Below are positions 42,885-51,710 of a stretch of 64,000 nucleotides of DNA, one piece after another. A program made the position numbers and the translations under genes. Below the pieces are notes generated by a model, which was given only the letters and a program-made list of their open reading frames with translations, was not told the DNA's origin and ran no database searches. Source of the DNA: Pseudoduganella guangdongensis (GTDB lineage Bacteria; Pseudomonadota; Gammaproteobacteria; Burkholderiales; Burkholderiaceae_D); assembly GCF_009857475.1 (NCBI RefSeq), contig NZ_WWCJ01000009.1:62001-126000 (forward strand), written 5' to 3'. Numbering within the stretch: position 1 is the first letter of the stretch; each line of letters begins with the position of its first letter.

Positions 42885-43001
42885 TCATATGTACAACCCT
42901 TAGTTACATTCCCTTACAAACACCAACACGCGCACGCTTGAATTATCATGTGCAGATGCAGCAAACTCCTGGGGCTTTATAAGTTTCATTGAGGGGGCCA
43001 C

Positions 43002-43886
43002 ATGCAAATCGAGCGCGTACCATCTTTATTGCAAGACGTGGCCGACATCAGGAACTGGCTGGTCCAGCATATTCCCTTGTCGGGTTCGATGGTGGGGTAT
43101 GACCTCTTCCTGAAAATTGGCAACGACTGTTTCAGCGACAATGTCATGACATTGGGCGAACTCTGTAAGGGTTTGCCGCATTCCGAATCCGAAGTCCGGC
43201 AAGGCGTTGCCGGCATGGTCCAGGCGGGCCTGCTGGAGGCGGTTGCCGACAGCGCGAGCGATAGCGTGCGGATCGTGCCGACGCAGCGTTTCATGGACTT
43301 GCTCAAGCAGTACCAGTCCAAATTCGAGAGCGTTTTCATCCCGCGCAAGGAATTGCGCCTGCGCCAGTTGTATGCGGACGTGCACGACCACCGCCTGCAC
43401 CACCTGGTCGAAACCATGTACGACCATTTCCATGACATGGGCTGGGTTCACCTGCACAAATACGGGGCGGTGTGTTTCCTCATGGCGTCGCTGGTGCGGC
43501 GCATTGCCACGGCCTATGGCTTTAAAGCGCGCGTGGAGTTCTGCCACGCGTCGATCTCGACCCGGGAGTTCGAGTTCAAGCTGGGCACGCCGGGCTATGC
43601 GGCGCCGGGGCAGATTGAGGGCCACGCTGTCTGCGTGATTGAGGAGGCGGTGCTGGTCGATTTTGCGCTGAGCACCGTACGGCGCAACCTGCGGCGCGAT
43701 TTCTATTGGGGCATCGCGGCCGCATATGCGCCGCACAATGAAGTCATGGCGCGCATCGATTTGCCCAGCGGCGGCAAGGTGACCTGGAAAAATGACTGGC
43801 AAACGCCGGACGGCCCGGGCGAACTCGCCAAATATGAGATGCTGGTGGAAGACCTGTTCAAGGAATTCGTCGCGCGCTTCGGCTGA
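43002..43886 (+). CDS. Winged-helix + transglutaminase-like protein of unknown function
   Basis: A 294-residue cytoplasmic protein. Residues about 30-100 look like a winged helix (TLGELCKGLPHSESEVRQGVAGMVQAGLLEAV). Residues about 150-225 resemble a transglutaminase/NAT-type papain fold, with Cys158 (YGAVCFLMASLVRRIA), then YGFKARVEFC, His208 (EGHAVCVIEE) and Asp220 (LVDFA) in the catalytic order Cys-His-Asp. I recognise no named family. A DNA-binding protein with an enzymatic or pseudo-enzymatic sensor domain is one reading. GAGGGGG precedes ATG 43002. Copy B of the 39-bp repeat begins right after the stop. Confidence 0.55.
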   Translation: MQIERVPSLLQDVADIRNWLVQHIPLSGSMVGYDLFLKIGNDCFSDNVMTLGELCKGLPHSESEVRQGVAGMVQAGLLEAVADSASDSVRIVPTQRFMDLLKQYQSKFESVFIPRKELRLRQLYADVHDHRLHHLVETMYDHFHDMGWVHLHKYGAVCFLMASLVRRIATAYGFKARVEFCHASISTREFEFKLGTPGYAAPGQIEGHAVCVIEEAVLVDFALSTVRRNLRRDFYWGIAAAYAPHNEVMARIDLPSGGKVTWKNDWQTPDGPGELAKYEMLVEDLFKEFVARFG

Positions 43887-43925
43887 AGTTGTTAACGGTT
43901 TCTGTGGAAAAGTCTGTTAACAAGG
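43887..43925 (+). repeat. Dispersed 39-bp oriC-like repeat, copy B
   Basis: It matches copy A (19741-19779) at 37 of 39 bases, with GTTAAC hexamers on both sides of TCTGTGGAAAA. Its diverged downstream part fills the whole 100-bp gap to the convergent gene at 43987. It begins one base after the stop codon. Confidence 0.7.
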
Positions 43926-43986
43926 AAACGCACGGCGCGCTAAGTTGCTGATTTCGTTTCGAAAAATGGCACTGCACAATTTTCGG

Positions 43987-44316
43987 TCAACTCAGCCTGC
44001 CAAAGGTGAGGAAGATCCAGGCGGCGGCAATCACCACCATGCCGGCCATGGTCAGGCATGACCAGGTGAAGAAGTAGGCGGACACCATGGTCGCCTGCAG
44101 CGCGCGCTCAAACAGGAAGCCAAGGCCGAAGTCGAAGGTGGCCATCACCGTCCAGCGCCGGAAGTAGACCGGCAGGTAGCGGCTCATATATTTATTGTGC
44201 TGCAATGCGGCGTGGCGTTCGATCACATTGCGCGTTGCGCTCACGTCCTTGAACAGCCAGTCGAAGAAAATAAAGCGGTAGAGCAGGGTGCGGAAAGGCA
44301 GCGCGTCGGTGGTCAT
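43987..44316 (-). CDS. Small membrane protein of unknown function
   Basis: A 109-residue protein with an N-terminal amphipathic part (LPFRTLLYRFIFFDWLFKDVSATRNVIERHAALQHN) and two membrane helices near the C-terminus (TFDFGLGFLFERALQATMVSAYFF and CLTMAGMVVIAAAWIFLTFG). ATG 44316 follows GGGAGACGCTC, better than ATG 44364. I do not recognise a family. It is divergent from the GFA gene across 62 bp. Confidence 0.6.
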   Translation of the reverse strand: MTTDALPFRTLLYRFIFFDWLFKDVSATRNVIERHAALQHNKYMSRYLPVYFRRWTVMATFDFGLGFLFERALQATMVSAYFFTWSCLTMAGMVVIAAAWIFLTFGRLS

Positions 44317-44378
44317 GAGCGTCTCCCAAGGGTGGCTGCTTACATGATATAGAATTTCCTTCATTTGGGGATTGCGGC

Positions 44379-44756
44379 ATGGCGGACTATTTTCGCGGTA
44401 GCTGCCTGTGTGGCGGCGTGGCCTATAAGGCTGACAAAAAATCCTTGCGCGGCGCCAGCCATTGCTACTGCCATATGTGCCAGAAGCAGCATGGCGCGGC
44501 GTCCGGCACGTATGCCAATGTGGCCAGCGCTGGTTTCAGCTACGAGCAGGGCGCCGACCTGGTGCAGGAATACCATTCCTCCGACCATGGGCGGCGCGGC
44601 TTCTGCAAGGTGTGCGGCTCCACGCTGACCTGGCGCAGCACGCAAACGCCGGACCGCATCGCCGTCACCCTCGGCACCATGGAGCCTGAATTTTCCGGAC
44701 CGGTGCAGCACGAGCTGCACCCGGAGTCCAAGCCGCGCTGGCTGCCGAAGGGTTGA
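44379..44756 (+). CDS. GFA family (glutathione-dependent formaldehyde-activating-like) protein
   Basis: A 125-residue zinc-binding protein with the family's Cys pattern: GSCLCGGVAY, HCYCHMCQKQHG and FCKVCGSTLTW. These bind two zinc ions in the Mss4-like fold. Members act on S-hydroxymethyl-glutathione or bind glutathione in other ways; most, like this one, have no proven substrate. Confidence 0.87.
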   Translation: MADYFRGSCLCGGVAYKADKKSLRGASHCYCHMCQKQHGAASGTYANVASAGFSYEQGADLVQEYHSSDHGRRGFCKVCGSTLTWRSTQTPDRIAVTLGTMEPEFSGPVQHELHPESKPRWLPKG

Positions 44757-44765
44757 GGCTACGGC

Positions 44766-46232
44766 TTAGCGGCGGCGCAGCGTTGCCACGGACAGCGTGC
44801 CGTCGGCGGCGCGTTCGGTGATCGTCCATTTCATCGGTGCGCGCGGCGCTGCGCTGCCATCGCGTGCCACCAGGCGCAGGGTGTAGTCGCCCACCGGCAG
44901 CGCCGGCAGCGTCCAGCTGTTTTGCCAGGATGCGCTGGCGCCGCCGCCCAGCAGCGATTTCAGGTTGGCCGCTGTCGGCGCGCTCCACGCGACAGCGCCT
45001 GCGCTGTTCACCAATTCCACTTTAACGGTCCAGGCCTCGTAGGCGGGCGCGTTGCCGTCGTTGCGTAACTGCGTGGTGAGCGTGAGCCCGCCGTTGCTGG
45101 TCAAGGTGACGGTGCTGCTGGCCACCGCATAGCGGTAGCCTGATTCGCGTCCCAGCATCAGCAAATCATTCTGTTCGGCCGGCGTCAGCCCGGGCCAGCG
45201 CTGGGCATCAGGCAGGTGGGTCTGGAAGTTGCCGTTGCTGACCAGGGAAACGTGGAACAGGGCTGCCTGCTGGCGCGCGGTGGCGGGATTGTTCTGCGCG
45301 TCGCCGCTGCTGAAGGGGCAGAACTCCGATACCACCGGCGCCTTGTGCCATTGGCTGGCAAAGGCGGCCCATTCCGCCGGGCGGTTGGTCCACTGGTCGA
45401 AGTAGCCGTAGCGGCTCAGGCAGTCGGCACGCAGGCCGACCGGCTTGCTGGTGATGGTTTGCTCCAGCATGCCGTAGGTCATGGCGTCCTTGTTGGCGTA
45501 GGGGATGAACATTACGTGCTGCTGGTTGGGGAAGGCGTCGAAATGCATCCTGGCGAATTCGCGCTTGCTCGCGTTGCTGGCGGCGCTGATGCCGGCCGGC
45601 GCGTTGGCATAGGAGCTGGAGCGCATGGCCCATTCGCCGTACTGGCCGTACATGCCGACGTCGATCCAGGCGATGTCGGGGTTGTTCGGCCCGAGCGCGG
45701 CCGCCAGCGCGGCCAGCATGGCGCGCGAGCGTTGCTGCAGCCACGGGTCGTTCCAGTCGGGGATGAAGGTCAGGCCCGGCACGGCGGCATCGGTGTCGGC
45801 CCAGAAGCCGCAGCCAGCCGTGCAGCTGGCGTGGTTGACGATATAGGCCGGGGCGTACAGCTGGTTGTCGTCGTAACCGGCCATCATGCGCAGGCGGAAG
45901 GCGAACTTGCGGCCCTGGCTTTTGGCAGCGGCCAGGTCGGCCAGGATGGGGCTGAAGTTGTACTGGCCTTCGGCAGTTTCCACGTCCTTCCAGTAATAGC
46001 GGCGATAGGAGTCCTTGGCCGGCGCGGCTTGCGGCACCAGTTCCTGGTTTTGCCAGCGGTAGTAGCCGCGCAGGGGATTGACGGTGTCGTCGCTGGCGAG
46101 CGGGAGCGCGGTGTAGCTGCGGCTGGCGTTCAGGGCAGTCCAGCCGGAGTTGTTGCTGGATTTGGGGGCGGCCACGGCCGGCACATTGGCGGCGAGGAGG
46201 GCGGCGGCAAGCAGGAGGTTCAGGCGCGGCAT
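44766..46232 (-). CDS. Secreted DUF4832/DUF4874-type protein
   Basis: A 488-residue exported protein (signal peptide ending AVAA). The N-terminal domain starts with NPLRGYYRWQNQELVP, typical of DUF4874, then a TIM-barrel-like region (FRLRMMAGYDDNQLYAPAYI; IAWIDVGMYGQYGEWAM) as in DUF4832 proteins. An Ig-like C-terminal domain (about 375-470) completes it. These families resemble glycoside-hydrolase barrels, so a carbohydrate role outside the cell is possible but unproven. GGGAGAGCCCC precedes ATG 46232. Confidence 0.75.
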   Translation of the reverse strand: MPRLNLLLAAALLAANVPAVAAPKSSNNSGWTALNASRSYTALPLASDDTVNPLRGYYRWQNQELVPQAAPAKDSYRRYYWKDVETAEGQYNFSPILADLAAAKSQGRKFAFRLRMMAGYDDNQLYAPAYIVNHASCTAGCGFWADTDAAVPGLTFIPDWNDPWLQQRSRAMLAALAAALGPNNPDIAWIDVGMYGQYGEWAMRSSSYANAPAGISAASNASKREFARMHFDAFPNQQHVMFIPYANKDAMTYGMLEQTITSKPVGLRADCLSRYGYFDQWTNRPAEWAAFASQWHKAPVVSEFCPFSSGDAQNNPATARQQAALFHVSLVSNGNFQTHLPDAQRWPGLTPAEQNDLLMLGRESGYRYAVASSTVTLTSNGGLTLTTQLRNDGNAPAYEAWTVKVELVNSAGAVAWSAPTAANLKSLLGGGASASWQNSWTLPALPVGDYTLRLVARDGSAAPRAPMKWTITERAADGTLSVATLRRR

Positions 46233-46294
46233 GGGGCTCTCCCAGGATGTTGGCGTCGGGAAACTATAGTGCGCGTGCCGCGCGCTGGCAATAA

Positions 46295-47107
46295 TTACTT
46301 AATGTAGTAAAACAAGGCTTGCATTTCTTCTTCGCTGAAGCCGGCCTGGCGCCGTGCTTCGATATTGAAAGGGCCGCGCACCGTCGCCTTGTACTGCACC
46401 ACCAGCTCGCCGTAAGTGGCGATCGGGTCCAGCCCGCGCTGGCCGCACAGGTAGCCGTACCAGCGGTTGCCGATTTCCACGTGGCCGATCTCGTCGCGCA
46501 GGATGATGTCGAGGATGGCCGCCGCCGCCTCGTCGCCGGCCTGCGCCAGCTTGGCGCGCAGCGGCGGGATGGCGTCCAGGCCGCGCGCTTCCAGCGTACG
46601 CGGCACCAGGGCCATGCGCGCCATGGCGTCGCCGGTGGTCTTGGACACCATCTCCCACAAGCTGTCGTGGGCGCTGAAGTCGCCGTAGGCGCTGCCCAGC
46701 GTTGCCAGGTGCGCCGCCAGCAGCGAGAAGTGGTAGGCCTCCTCGCGCGCCACGCGCAGCCAGTCGCTGTAGTACTGCGCGGGCAGGCCGGGGAAGCGCC
46801 AGATGGCGTCCAGCGCCAGGTTGACCGCGTTGAATTCGATATGCGCCAGCGCATGTACCAGCATGGCGCGGCCCTCCACCGTGGCCATGGAGCGGCGCCC
46901 CACCAGGCGCGGCGCCACCAGTTCCGGGCGGGCCGGGCGGCCTGGGATGGCGGCCTCCGTTGCGGCCAGTCCGGCGGCGGTGTCCAGCGTTAGCGTACCC
47001 TTGTCCCAGGCTGCGCCCATGGCCGCCACGGCGGCAGTCTTGGCGGCGGGATCGGGTTCGACCAGGCAGTGCAGCGCCAGGCTGCGAAGTTCGGACTGTG
47101 CTTGCAT
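46295..47107 (-). CDS. DUF455 family ferritin-like protein
   Basis: A 270-residue ferritin-like protein. Carboxylate/His motifs that could form a diiron site are HALAHIEFNAVNLALD, AREEAYHFSLLAAHL and ILRDEIGHVEIG (E..H and E..ExxH pattern). DUF455 proteins have been proposed to bind diiron and act on tRNA-like or small-molecule substrates; nothing here decides. It is 70 bp from the DUF411 gene on the same strand. Confidence 0.83.
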   Translation of the reverse strand: MQAQSELRSLALHCLVEPDPAAKTAAVAAMGAAWDKGTLTLDTAAGLAATEAAIPGRPARPELVAPRLVGRRSMATVEGRAMLVHALAHIEFNAVNLALDAIWRFPGLPAQYYSDWLRVAREEAYHFSLLAAHLATLGSAYGDFSAHDSLWEMVSKTTGDAMARMALVPRTLEARGLDAIPPLRAKLAQAGDEAAAAILDIILRDEIGHVEIGNRWYGYLCGQRGLDPIATYGELVVQYKATVRGPFNIEARRQAGFSEEEMQALFYYIK

Positions 47108-47177
47108 TTCTCGGTTCCAGGCAGGGGCCGATAGTATAGTGCAAGAGGGCGCGCTGCCTGGCCGTTGCCGGCAAAGT

Positions 47178-47612
47178 TTATTTGTAGTGCTGGTAGACGC
47201 GGGTCGTCCCGTCCGGCATCACCAGCAGCACATCGTATGGATCCTTGCGCGGGCCTTCCATGCCTGGCGAACCCAGCGGCATGGCCGGTACCGCCAGGCC
47301 CTTCGCTTTCGGCTTGGCGGCCAGCAGGCGCTTGATTTCGGCAGCCGGCACGTGGCCCTCGATCGCATAGCCTTCCACCACCGCCGTGTGGCAGGAACCC
47401 AGGCGGTCGGGGATGCCCATTTTCTCGCGCGTATCGGACGGATTTTCCACATTGTGCGCCTCGACCTTGAAGCCGGCCGCGCGCAAATGCTTGACCCAAC
47501 CTTCGCAGCAGCCGCAGGTGGCGCTCTTGTAGACGTTAATGACAGGCGAGGCCGCCAGGGCCAGCACCGGCATGGCCAGCATCGCGGCCAGGAGTGTTTT
47601 ACGGATCTTCAT
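47178..47612 (-). CDS. DUF411 metal-binding (copper-related) periplasmic protein
   Basis: A 144-residue DUF411 protein with a signal peptide (LLAAMLAMPVLALAAS), the motif SATCGCCEGWVKHL and the GSCHTAVVEGYAIEGHVPA block. Members sit in copper and silver resistance loci. ATG 47612 has no Shine-Dalgarno. The FNR-type promoter upstream would place the transcription start about 1 nt before it, so the mRNA may be leaderless; ATG 47621 would fall within the predicted -10. Confidence 0.85.
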   Translation of the reverse strand: MKIRKTLLAAMLAMPVLALAASPVINVYKSATCGCCEGWVKHLRAAGFKVEAHNVENPSDTREKMGIPDRLGSCHTAVVEGYAIEGHVPAAEIKRLLAAKPKAKGLAVPAMPLGSPGMEGPRKDPYDVLLVMPDGTTRVYQHYK

Positions 47613-47619
47613 GCCCAGC

Positions 47620-47662
47620 ATGGTGCCACATGCGGCGCCGTTGCGGGCATGACCTGGATCAA
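47620..47662 (-). promoter_or_regulatory. FNR/Anr-type promoter of the DUF411 gene
   Basis: On the minus strand, 47662-47649 is TTGATCCAGGTCAT, identical to the usp box. A weak -10 candidate CACCAT (47625-47620) lies 23 bp downstream, predicting a start near 47613. The box is strong; the -10 is poor, so this promoter needs the activator or is elsewhere. Confidence 0.55.
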
Positions 47663-47732
47663 AATACGCTATCCGTGCCTGTTGCCTCATGGCATAATTG
47701 ATTTAGTTCTTAATAATATAAATAAATTATTC

Positions 47733-48086
47733 ATGAATGCAATTAAGATTTTGGCAGCCGTTTTGACCCTCGGCGCCAGCGTAGCAACGGCCGCACCGCA
47801 AGCGGCCGGCATGTGGGACACCCTGGTTGGCGTGAAGTACGCCAAGGCGCGCAAGGAAGTGATCGATGCCGGCTGGCGTCCCGACCATCGCAACGCCGGT
47901 TCGGAGTGGGAGCGCCAGCTGCAAGGCCAGTTCCCCGAACTGCGTTCCTGCGAGGCGGTCAGCGGCCATTGCACCCACTATTTCGTCTCGTACGACGGCA
48001 CTTGCCTGAAGGTCGTGACCGAAGGCGACACGGTCGCTTCGTTCCGCGTGCGCAGCGTGGCCCAGGCTTGCCCTAAGCAGCAGTAA
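47733..48086 (+). CDS. Small secreted protein of unknown function
   Basis: A 117-residue protein: a signal peptide (IKILAAVLTLGASVATAA), then a compact domain with four Cys (RSCEAVSGHC, GTCLKV, QACPKQ), likely two disulfides. It is preceded by an AT-rich promoter region (TAATAATATAAATAAATTATT), unusual for this window. Its TAA overlaps the next ATG by one base, so it may be co-translated with the acetyltransferase. I do not recognise the family. Confidence 0.7.
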   Translation: MNAIKILAAVLTLGASVATAAPQAAGMWDTLVGVKYAKARKEVIDAGWRPDHRNAGSEWERQLQGQFPELRSCEAVSGHCTHYFVSYDGTCLKVVTEGDTVASFRVRSVAQACPKQQ

Positions 48087-48625
48087 TGCCGTACGTCCTG
48101 CGCCAGGTGGTGGCGGCCGACTTGGCCGAAATCATGCGACTGGAACGCGCCGGCTTCGCCCAGGCCATCCAGGAAAGCGAGCACACTTTCGCCGAGCGCT
48201 TGCGCGCCGCGCCGGAAGGCTGCTGGGTGCTGGCCGGTGAAGCAGGGCGCTTGTACGGTTATTTGTGCGCCGAATTCTGGCCTCTGCAAAACGGCGTCGA
48301 CGCGGCCCGCTTCGCACGCGACCATGCTGCCGCCGACACGCACGACGCCAACGGGGAAGAGGTCTACGTCTCTTCCATGGTGGTCGATCCGGCCACGCGC
48401 GGCACCGGCTGGGGGCGCCGCCTGTTCCGCGACGCGCTGGCCGAAATGTTCGCCCGCCACCCGCGCCTGCGCAGCACCATCCTGATCGTCAACCCCGAGT
48501 GGGAAGCCGCGCGCCGCATCTACCGCGCCGAAGGCTTCGTCGAGATCGGCGAGATCGGCGCCTACTTCGCCGCCAGCGACGGCACGCAGCTGCCCGCAAT
48601 CGTGATGCGCCGCCCGCAAACTTGA
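48086..48625 (+). CDS. GNAT family N-acetyltransferase
   Basis: A 179-residue GNAT. The acetyl-CoA-binding region is VYVSSMVVDPATRGTGWGRRLFRDAL, with the RGTGWG P-loop-like motif, followed by ILIVNPEWEAARRIYRAEGFVEIGEI. The N-terminal RQVVAADLAEIMRLERAGF resembles ElaA/RimI-type members. The substrate is unknown. It ends 16 bp before the exonuclease gene. Confidence 0.85.
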   Translation: MPYVLRQVVAADLAEIMRLERAGFAQAIQESEHTFAERLRAAPEGCWVLAGEAGRLYGYLCAEFWPLQNGVDAARFARDHAAADTHDANGEEVYVSSMVVDPATRGTGWGRRLFRDALAEMFARHPRLRSTILIVNPEWEAARRIYRAEGFVEIGEIGAYFAASDGTQLPAIVMRRPQT

Positions 48626-48641
48626 GCGCATAATGGTCGCC

Positions 48642-49415
48642 ATGCGAGTTGCGACCTTCAACATCAACGGAATCGGCGCCCGCCTGCCCGCGCTGCTGCA
48701 ATGGCTGGAAGAGACCCAGCCGGACGTGGCCTGCCTGCAGGAGCTGAAGGCGCCCCAGGAAAAATTCCCCGAAGCGGCCATCAACGATGCCGGCTACGGC
48801 GCCATCTGGCACGGCCAGAAAAGCTGGAACGGCGTCGCCATCCTCGCGCGCGGCAGCACGCCGCAAGAAGTGGGGCGCGGCCTGCCCGGCGACCCGGAGG
48901 ATGCGCAAAGCCGCTATATCGAAGCGATGGTGGGCGAGCTGATGGTGTGCTGCCTCTACCTCCCGAACGGCAACCCCGCGCCCGGCCCCAAATTCGACTA
49001 CAAGCTACAATGGTTCGAGCGCCTGATCGCGCGCGGCGCGGAGCTGGTGGATGCGCAGAGGCCGGTGATCATGGCGGGCGACTACAACGTCATGCCCACC
49101 GAGCTGGATGTGTACAAGCCCGAACGGTGGGTCGACGATGCCCTGTTCCGACCCGAAACGCGCGCCGCCTTCGCCACGCTGGTCGGGCAGGGCTGGACTG
49201 ACGCCCTGCGCCGCATGCACCCCGGCGAAAAGATTTACACCTTCTGGGATTACTTCCGCAACGCTTTCGGGCGCGACGCCGGCCTGCGCATCGACCACTT
49301 GCTGCTCAATCCCGCGCTGGCGCCCGCGCTGCGCAGGGCCGAAGTGGACCGCACGGTGCGCGGCCGTGAAAAGCCGAGCGACCACGCGCCCACCTGGGTC
49401 GAGCTGGACATCTGA
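48642..49415 (+). CDS. xth: Exodeoxyribonuclease III / AP endonuclease
   Basis: A 257-residue EEP-fold nuclease acting in base-excision repair. Catalytic motifs are FNINGIGAR, CLQELKAP (metal Glu), YLPNGNP, GDYNVMP (Asp/Asn), RIDHLLL and SDHAPTW (catalytic Asp-His). ATG 48642 (MRVATFN) matches the family start; ATG 48633 would add three residues. No ribosome site is obvious at either. Confidence 0.9.
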   Translation: MRVATFNINGIGARLPALLQWLEETQPDVACLQELKAPQEKFPEAAINDAGYGAIWHGQKSWNGVAILARGSTPQEVGRGLPGDPEDAQSRYIEAMVGELMVCCLYLPNGNPAPGPKFDYKLQWFERLIARGAELVDAQRPVIMAGDYNVMPTELDVYKPERWVDDALFRPETRAAFATLVGQGWTDALRRMHPGEKIYTFWDYFRNAFGRDAGLRIDHLLLNPALAPALRRAEVDRTVRGREKPSDHAPTWVELDI

Positions 49416-49516
49416 TTTTTAGTGACGGCGCTCTAATCTTTGCGCCTCGGCATTAAACGCGTTGTATATTGGCCTCACTCCGGAGTTCATTTGTTTGACT
49501 AACTAGAGGAGGCTGT

Positions 49517-49912
49517 ATGCGCTTTCAACGCACGCAAGAAGCAGAGCCGCTGAACCAGCTGAACATGACGCCGCTGATTGACGTCATGCTGGTCCTGATC
49601 ATCATGTTGATAGTCACCATCCCCAAAGCCCACCACTCGATCGGCATGGACATGCCGCGCGGCGGGGTGGCCACGCAAACGGTGGCGCAGACGCTGGAAG
49701 TCGACTTTGACGGCACGCTCTGGTGGAATGGCGCCCAGCTCGCCAGCCGCGCCGCCCTGGAAGAAAAGTTCACCAGCCTGGCCAGCGACGACAGCGTCCA
49801 GCTGCGCTCCAACGGCCTCGCCCCCTACAGCGTCGTCGCCGGTGTACTAAGCAGCGCGCAACGCCACGGCATCCGCAACATCGCCCTCATCGGCAACGAG
49901 CGCTTCCAATAG
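49517..49912 (+). CDS. Orphan ExbD/TolR family protein
   Basis: A 131-residue protein with one membrane helix (PLIDVMLVLIIMLIVTIP) carrying the proton-translocating Asp, and a periplasmic domain ending IALIGNERF. GAGGAGG precedes ATG 49517. ExbD works with ExbB and TonB to energise outer-membrane uptake, but neither is adjacent, so it must pair with components elsewhere or with a different motor. Confidence 0.87.
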   Translation: MRFQRTQEAEPLNQLNMTPLIDVMLVLIIMLIVTIPKAHHSIGMDMPRGGVATQTVAQTLEVDFDGTLWWNGAQLASRAALEEKFTSLASDDSVQLRSNGLAPYSVVAGVLSSAQRHGIRNIALIGNERFQ

Positions 49913-49938
49913 AAAAAAAGGGCGCCGGAGGCGCCCTT
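49911..49938 (-). terminator. Rho-independent terminator of the subtilase gene
   Basis: AAGGGCGCC (49918-49926), loop GGA, GGCGCCCTT (49930-49938), a 9-bp stem. The A7 run on the left becomes a T-tract on the minus strand, so it terminates the subtilase transcript. It may also slow transcription leaving exbD. Confidence 0.85.
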
Positions 49939-49957
49939 GAAGTTGGAGCTGCAGTGA

Positions 49958-51526
49958 TTAGTTGCCGCAGCCGAGCGACTTGATGCGGTCGTGGGCTGCC
50001 TTGGCTTGCACCATGCCGTAGCCGGTCTTGTTGTCCTTGCCCGCAGTTTCCAGGTCCTTGGCGGACTTGATCAGCGAGCTGCGGATCTGCGAGCCGGTGC
50101 AGGTCGGGAAGTAGGACCAGACCAGGGCGGCGACCGCCGATACGTGCGGGGTGGCCATCGAGGTGCCGTCGTAGTAGGCGTAGTTGGTGGCTTTCACTTC
50201 CACCGTGGCGTTCTGGCCGAGCTGGCCTTTCATCGCGGCGCCATCGACGTCGGTGGCGGTGACCGATGGGATGGTGGTGACGCTGGTGCCCAGGGTGCCG
50301 CCGAACGCGCCGGCTGCATTGTTGTACACGACCGCGCCGACACCGCCGGAAGCCTTGCAGTTGTTGACCTTGGTGGCGAAGTCGACGGTGCCGCGCTGGA
50401 TCAGGCAGACCTTGCCGGACATGGCGCTGTTCACGCTGTCGCCCAGGCCGAAGTCGGCCAGCGGGGCGGTGACGTTGCCCTTTGGCGAGCCGCTCATGTC
50501 GCCCGGGGTGTAGGCGGTGGCGCCCACGCTCAGCTTGGACTCCAGGCCGCCGCCCATCGGCACGGTGGACAGCACGGCTACGCCTGGGCCGGAGATTTCC
50601 ACCTTGCTGTTGTACTGGGAGAAGGTGGCCCATTTGTTGAACTCGTCCACCGCCGCCACCATCATCACGCTGGCGTAGCCGGCTGGGTAGGAGACCACGG
50701 TGTTGCCGTCGTTGCCGGCGGCCGCGATCGACAGGATGCCTTTCGATTGCGCGGAGTCGAAGGCGCGCTGTTCGGTACGGCTGGAGCCGCCGCCGCCCAG
50801 GGACATGGAAATCACATTCGAGCCCGCTGCCACGCACTTGTTCACGGCGCTGGCCAGGGTCGAGGAGTAAGCCCAGCCGTCGGCGCCGAACACCTTGACG
50901 ATGTGCAGCTTCAGCTTCTTGTTCGGGTTGACGCCGACCACGCCGGTGCCGCTGTTGTTGATGGCGGCAATGCTGCCGGCCACGTGGGTGCCGTGATGGT
51001 TTTCGTCGTTGTACCACCAGCCGGTGCCGGAATCGTACTCGCCGGTGACGACGTTGCCGTTCAGGTCTTCGTGGTTACGGTCGTAACCGGAATCGATAAT
51101 GCAGACCTTGCGGTTGCCGGCATTGACGTCGGACAGCAGGTCGGATTGGGTGGCTTTGATGCCCCACGGTACCAGCTGGCCCAGCGCGAACGGGGTGCCG
51201 GTGGATGGCGAGGTGGTGGCGAATGGGAAGCGCTTGACGTCTTCTTCGATCTCGATCACGTTCGGGTTGTTCTTCAGGCCTTTCAGGGCCTGCACCGGCA
51301 CTTCAATGGCCATGGCATCGGTGCCGAAGATTTCGTGCTTGATATTGCCTTTGGCGGAACCGATCGCCGATTTCATCTGTGCCGCTTTGCCAGGCTGGAA
51401 ATGCACGATGACGCGGGTGGTGTCGTTGGCGGCGAATGCCTGGCCGGCGGCGCCGACAGCAACGACGGCAGCCAGCATCTTGGCGCCTGCAGCGATCTTG
51501 GAAACTTTGAATTGCTTCTGAACCAT
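49958..51526 (-). CDS. Secreted subtilisin-like (S8) protease with PA domain
   Basis: A 522-residue subtilase. After a signal peptide (MLAAVVAVGAAGQAFA) comes an I9-like propeptide (VIVHFQPGKAAQMKSAI...NVIEIEEDVKRF). The catalytic domain has Asp145 (CIIDSGYD), His178 (HHGTHVAGS) and Ser456 (YDGTSMATPH). A PA-like insertion (GKVCLIQRGTVDFATKVNNCKASGGVGAVVYNN) lies between His and Ser. GGGAGA precedes ATG 51526; the 13-residue extension from 51565 would spoil the signal peptide. It is probably secreted to degrade extracellular protein. Confidence 0.92.
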   Translation of the reverse strand: MVQKQFKVSKIAAGAKMLAAVVAVGAAGQAFAANDTTRVIVHFQPGKAAQMKSAIGSAKGNIKHEIFGTDAMAIEVPVQALKGLKNNPNVIEIEEDVKRFPFATTSPSTGTPFALGQLVPWGIKATQSDLLSDVNAGNRKVCIIDSGYDRNHEDLNGNVVTGEYDSGTGWWYNDENHHGTHVAGSIAAINNSGTGVVGVNPNKKLKLHIVKVFGADGWAYSSTLASAVNKCVAAGSNVISMSLGGGGSSRTEQRAFDSAQSKGILSIAAAGNDGNTVVSYPAGYASVMMVAAVDEFNKWATFSQYNSKVEISGPGVAVLSTVPMGGGLESKLSVGATAYTPGDMSGSPKGNVTAPLADFGLGDSVNSAMSGKVCLIQRGTVDFATKVNNCKASGGVGAVVYNNAAGAFGGTLGTSVTTIPSVTATDVDGAAMKGQLGQNATVEVKATNYAYYDGTSMATPHVSAVAALVWSYFPTCTGSQIRSSLIKSAKDLETAGKDNKTGYGMVQAKAAHDRIKSLGCGN

Positions 51527-51710
51527 TGAAAATTCTCCCGACTCTAAGAATGAGTGTTTGTCCACGGCCGCTATTTAACCGGCGCTAATTGTTTTTGCCG
51601 TCGCGCAAAGATTGCGTATCAAGCTGCAACCGAGTGTAGGGACGACGCGGCAGGAAATCTATCAAAATGTCCCTATTTGTATGCACCTGTTGAATTTCGC
51701 ATACACATTT

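Noticed and set aside
49505..49516. Possible FNR or riboswitch element before the ExbD gene
   Set aside because: Only a normal AGAGGAGG ribosome site and a weak TATATT -10 are visible; no palindrome or conserved leader fold.
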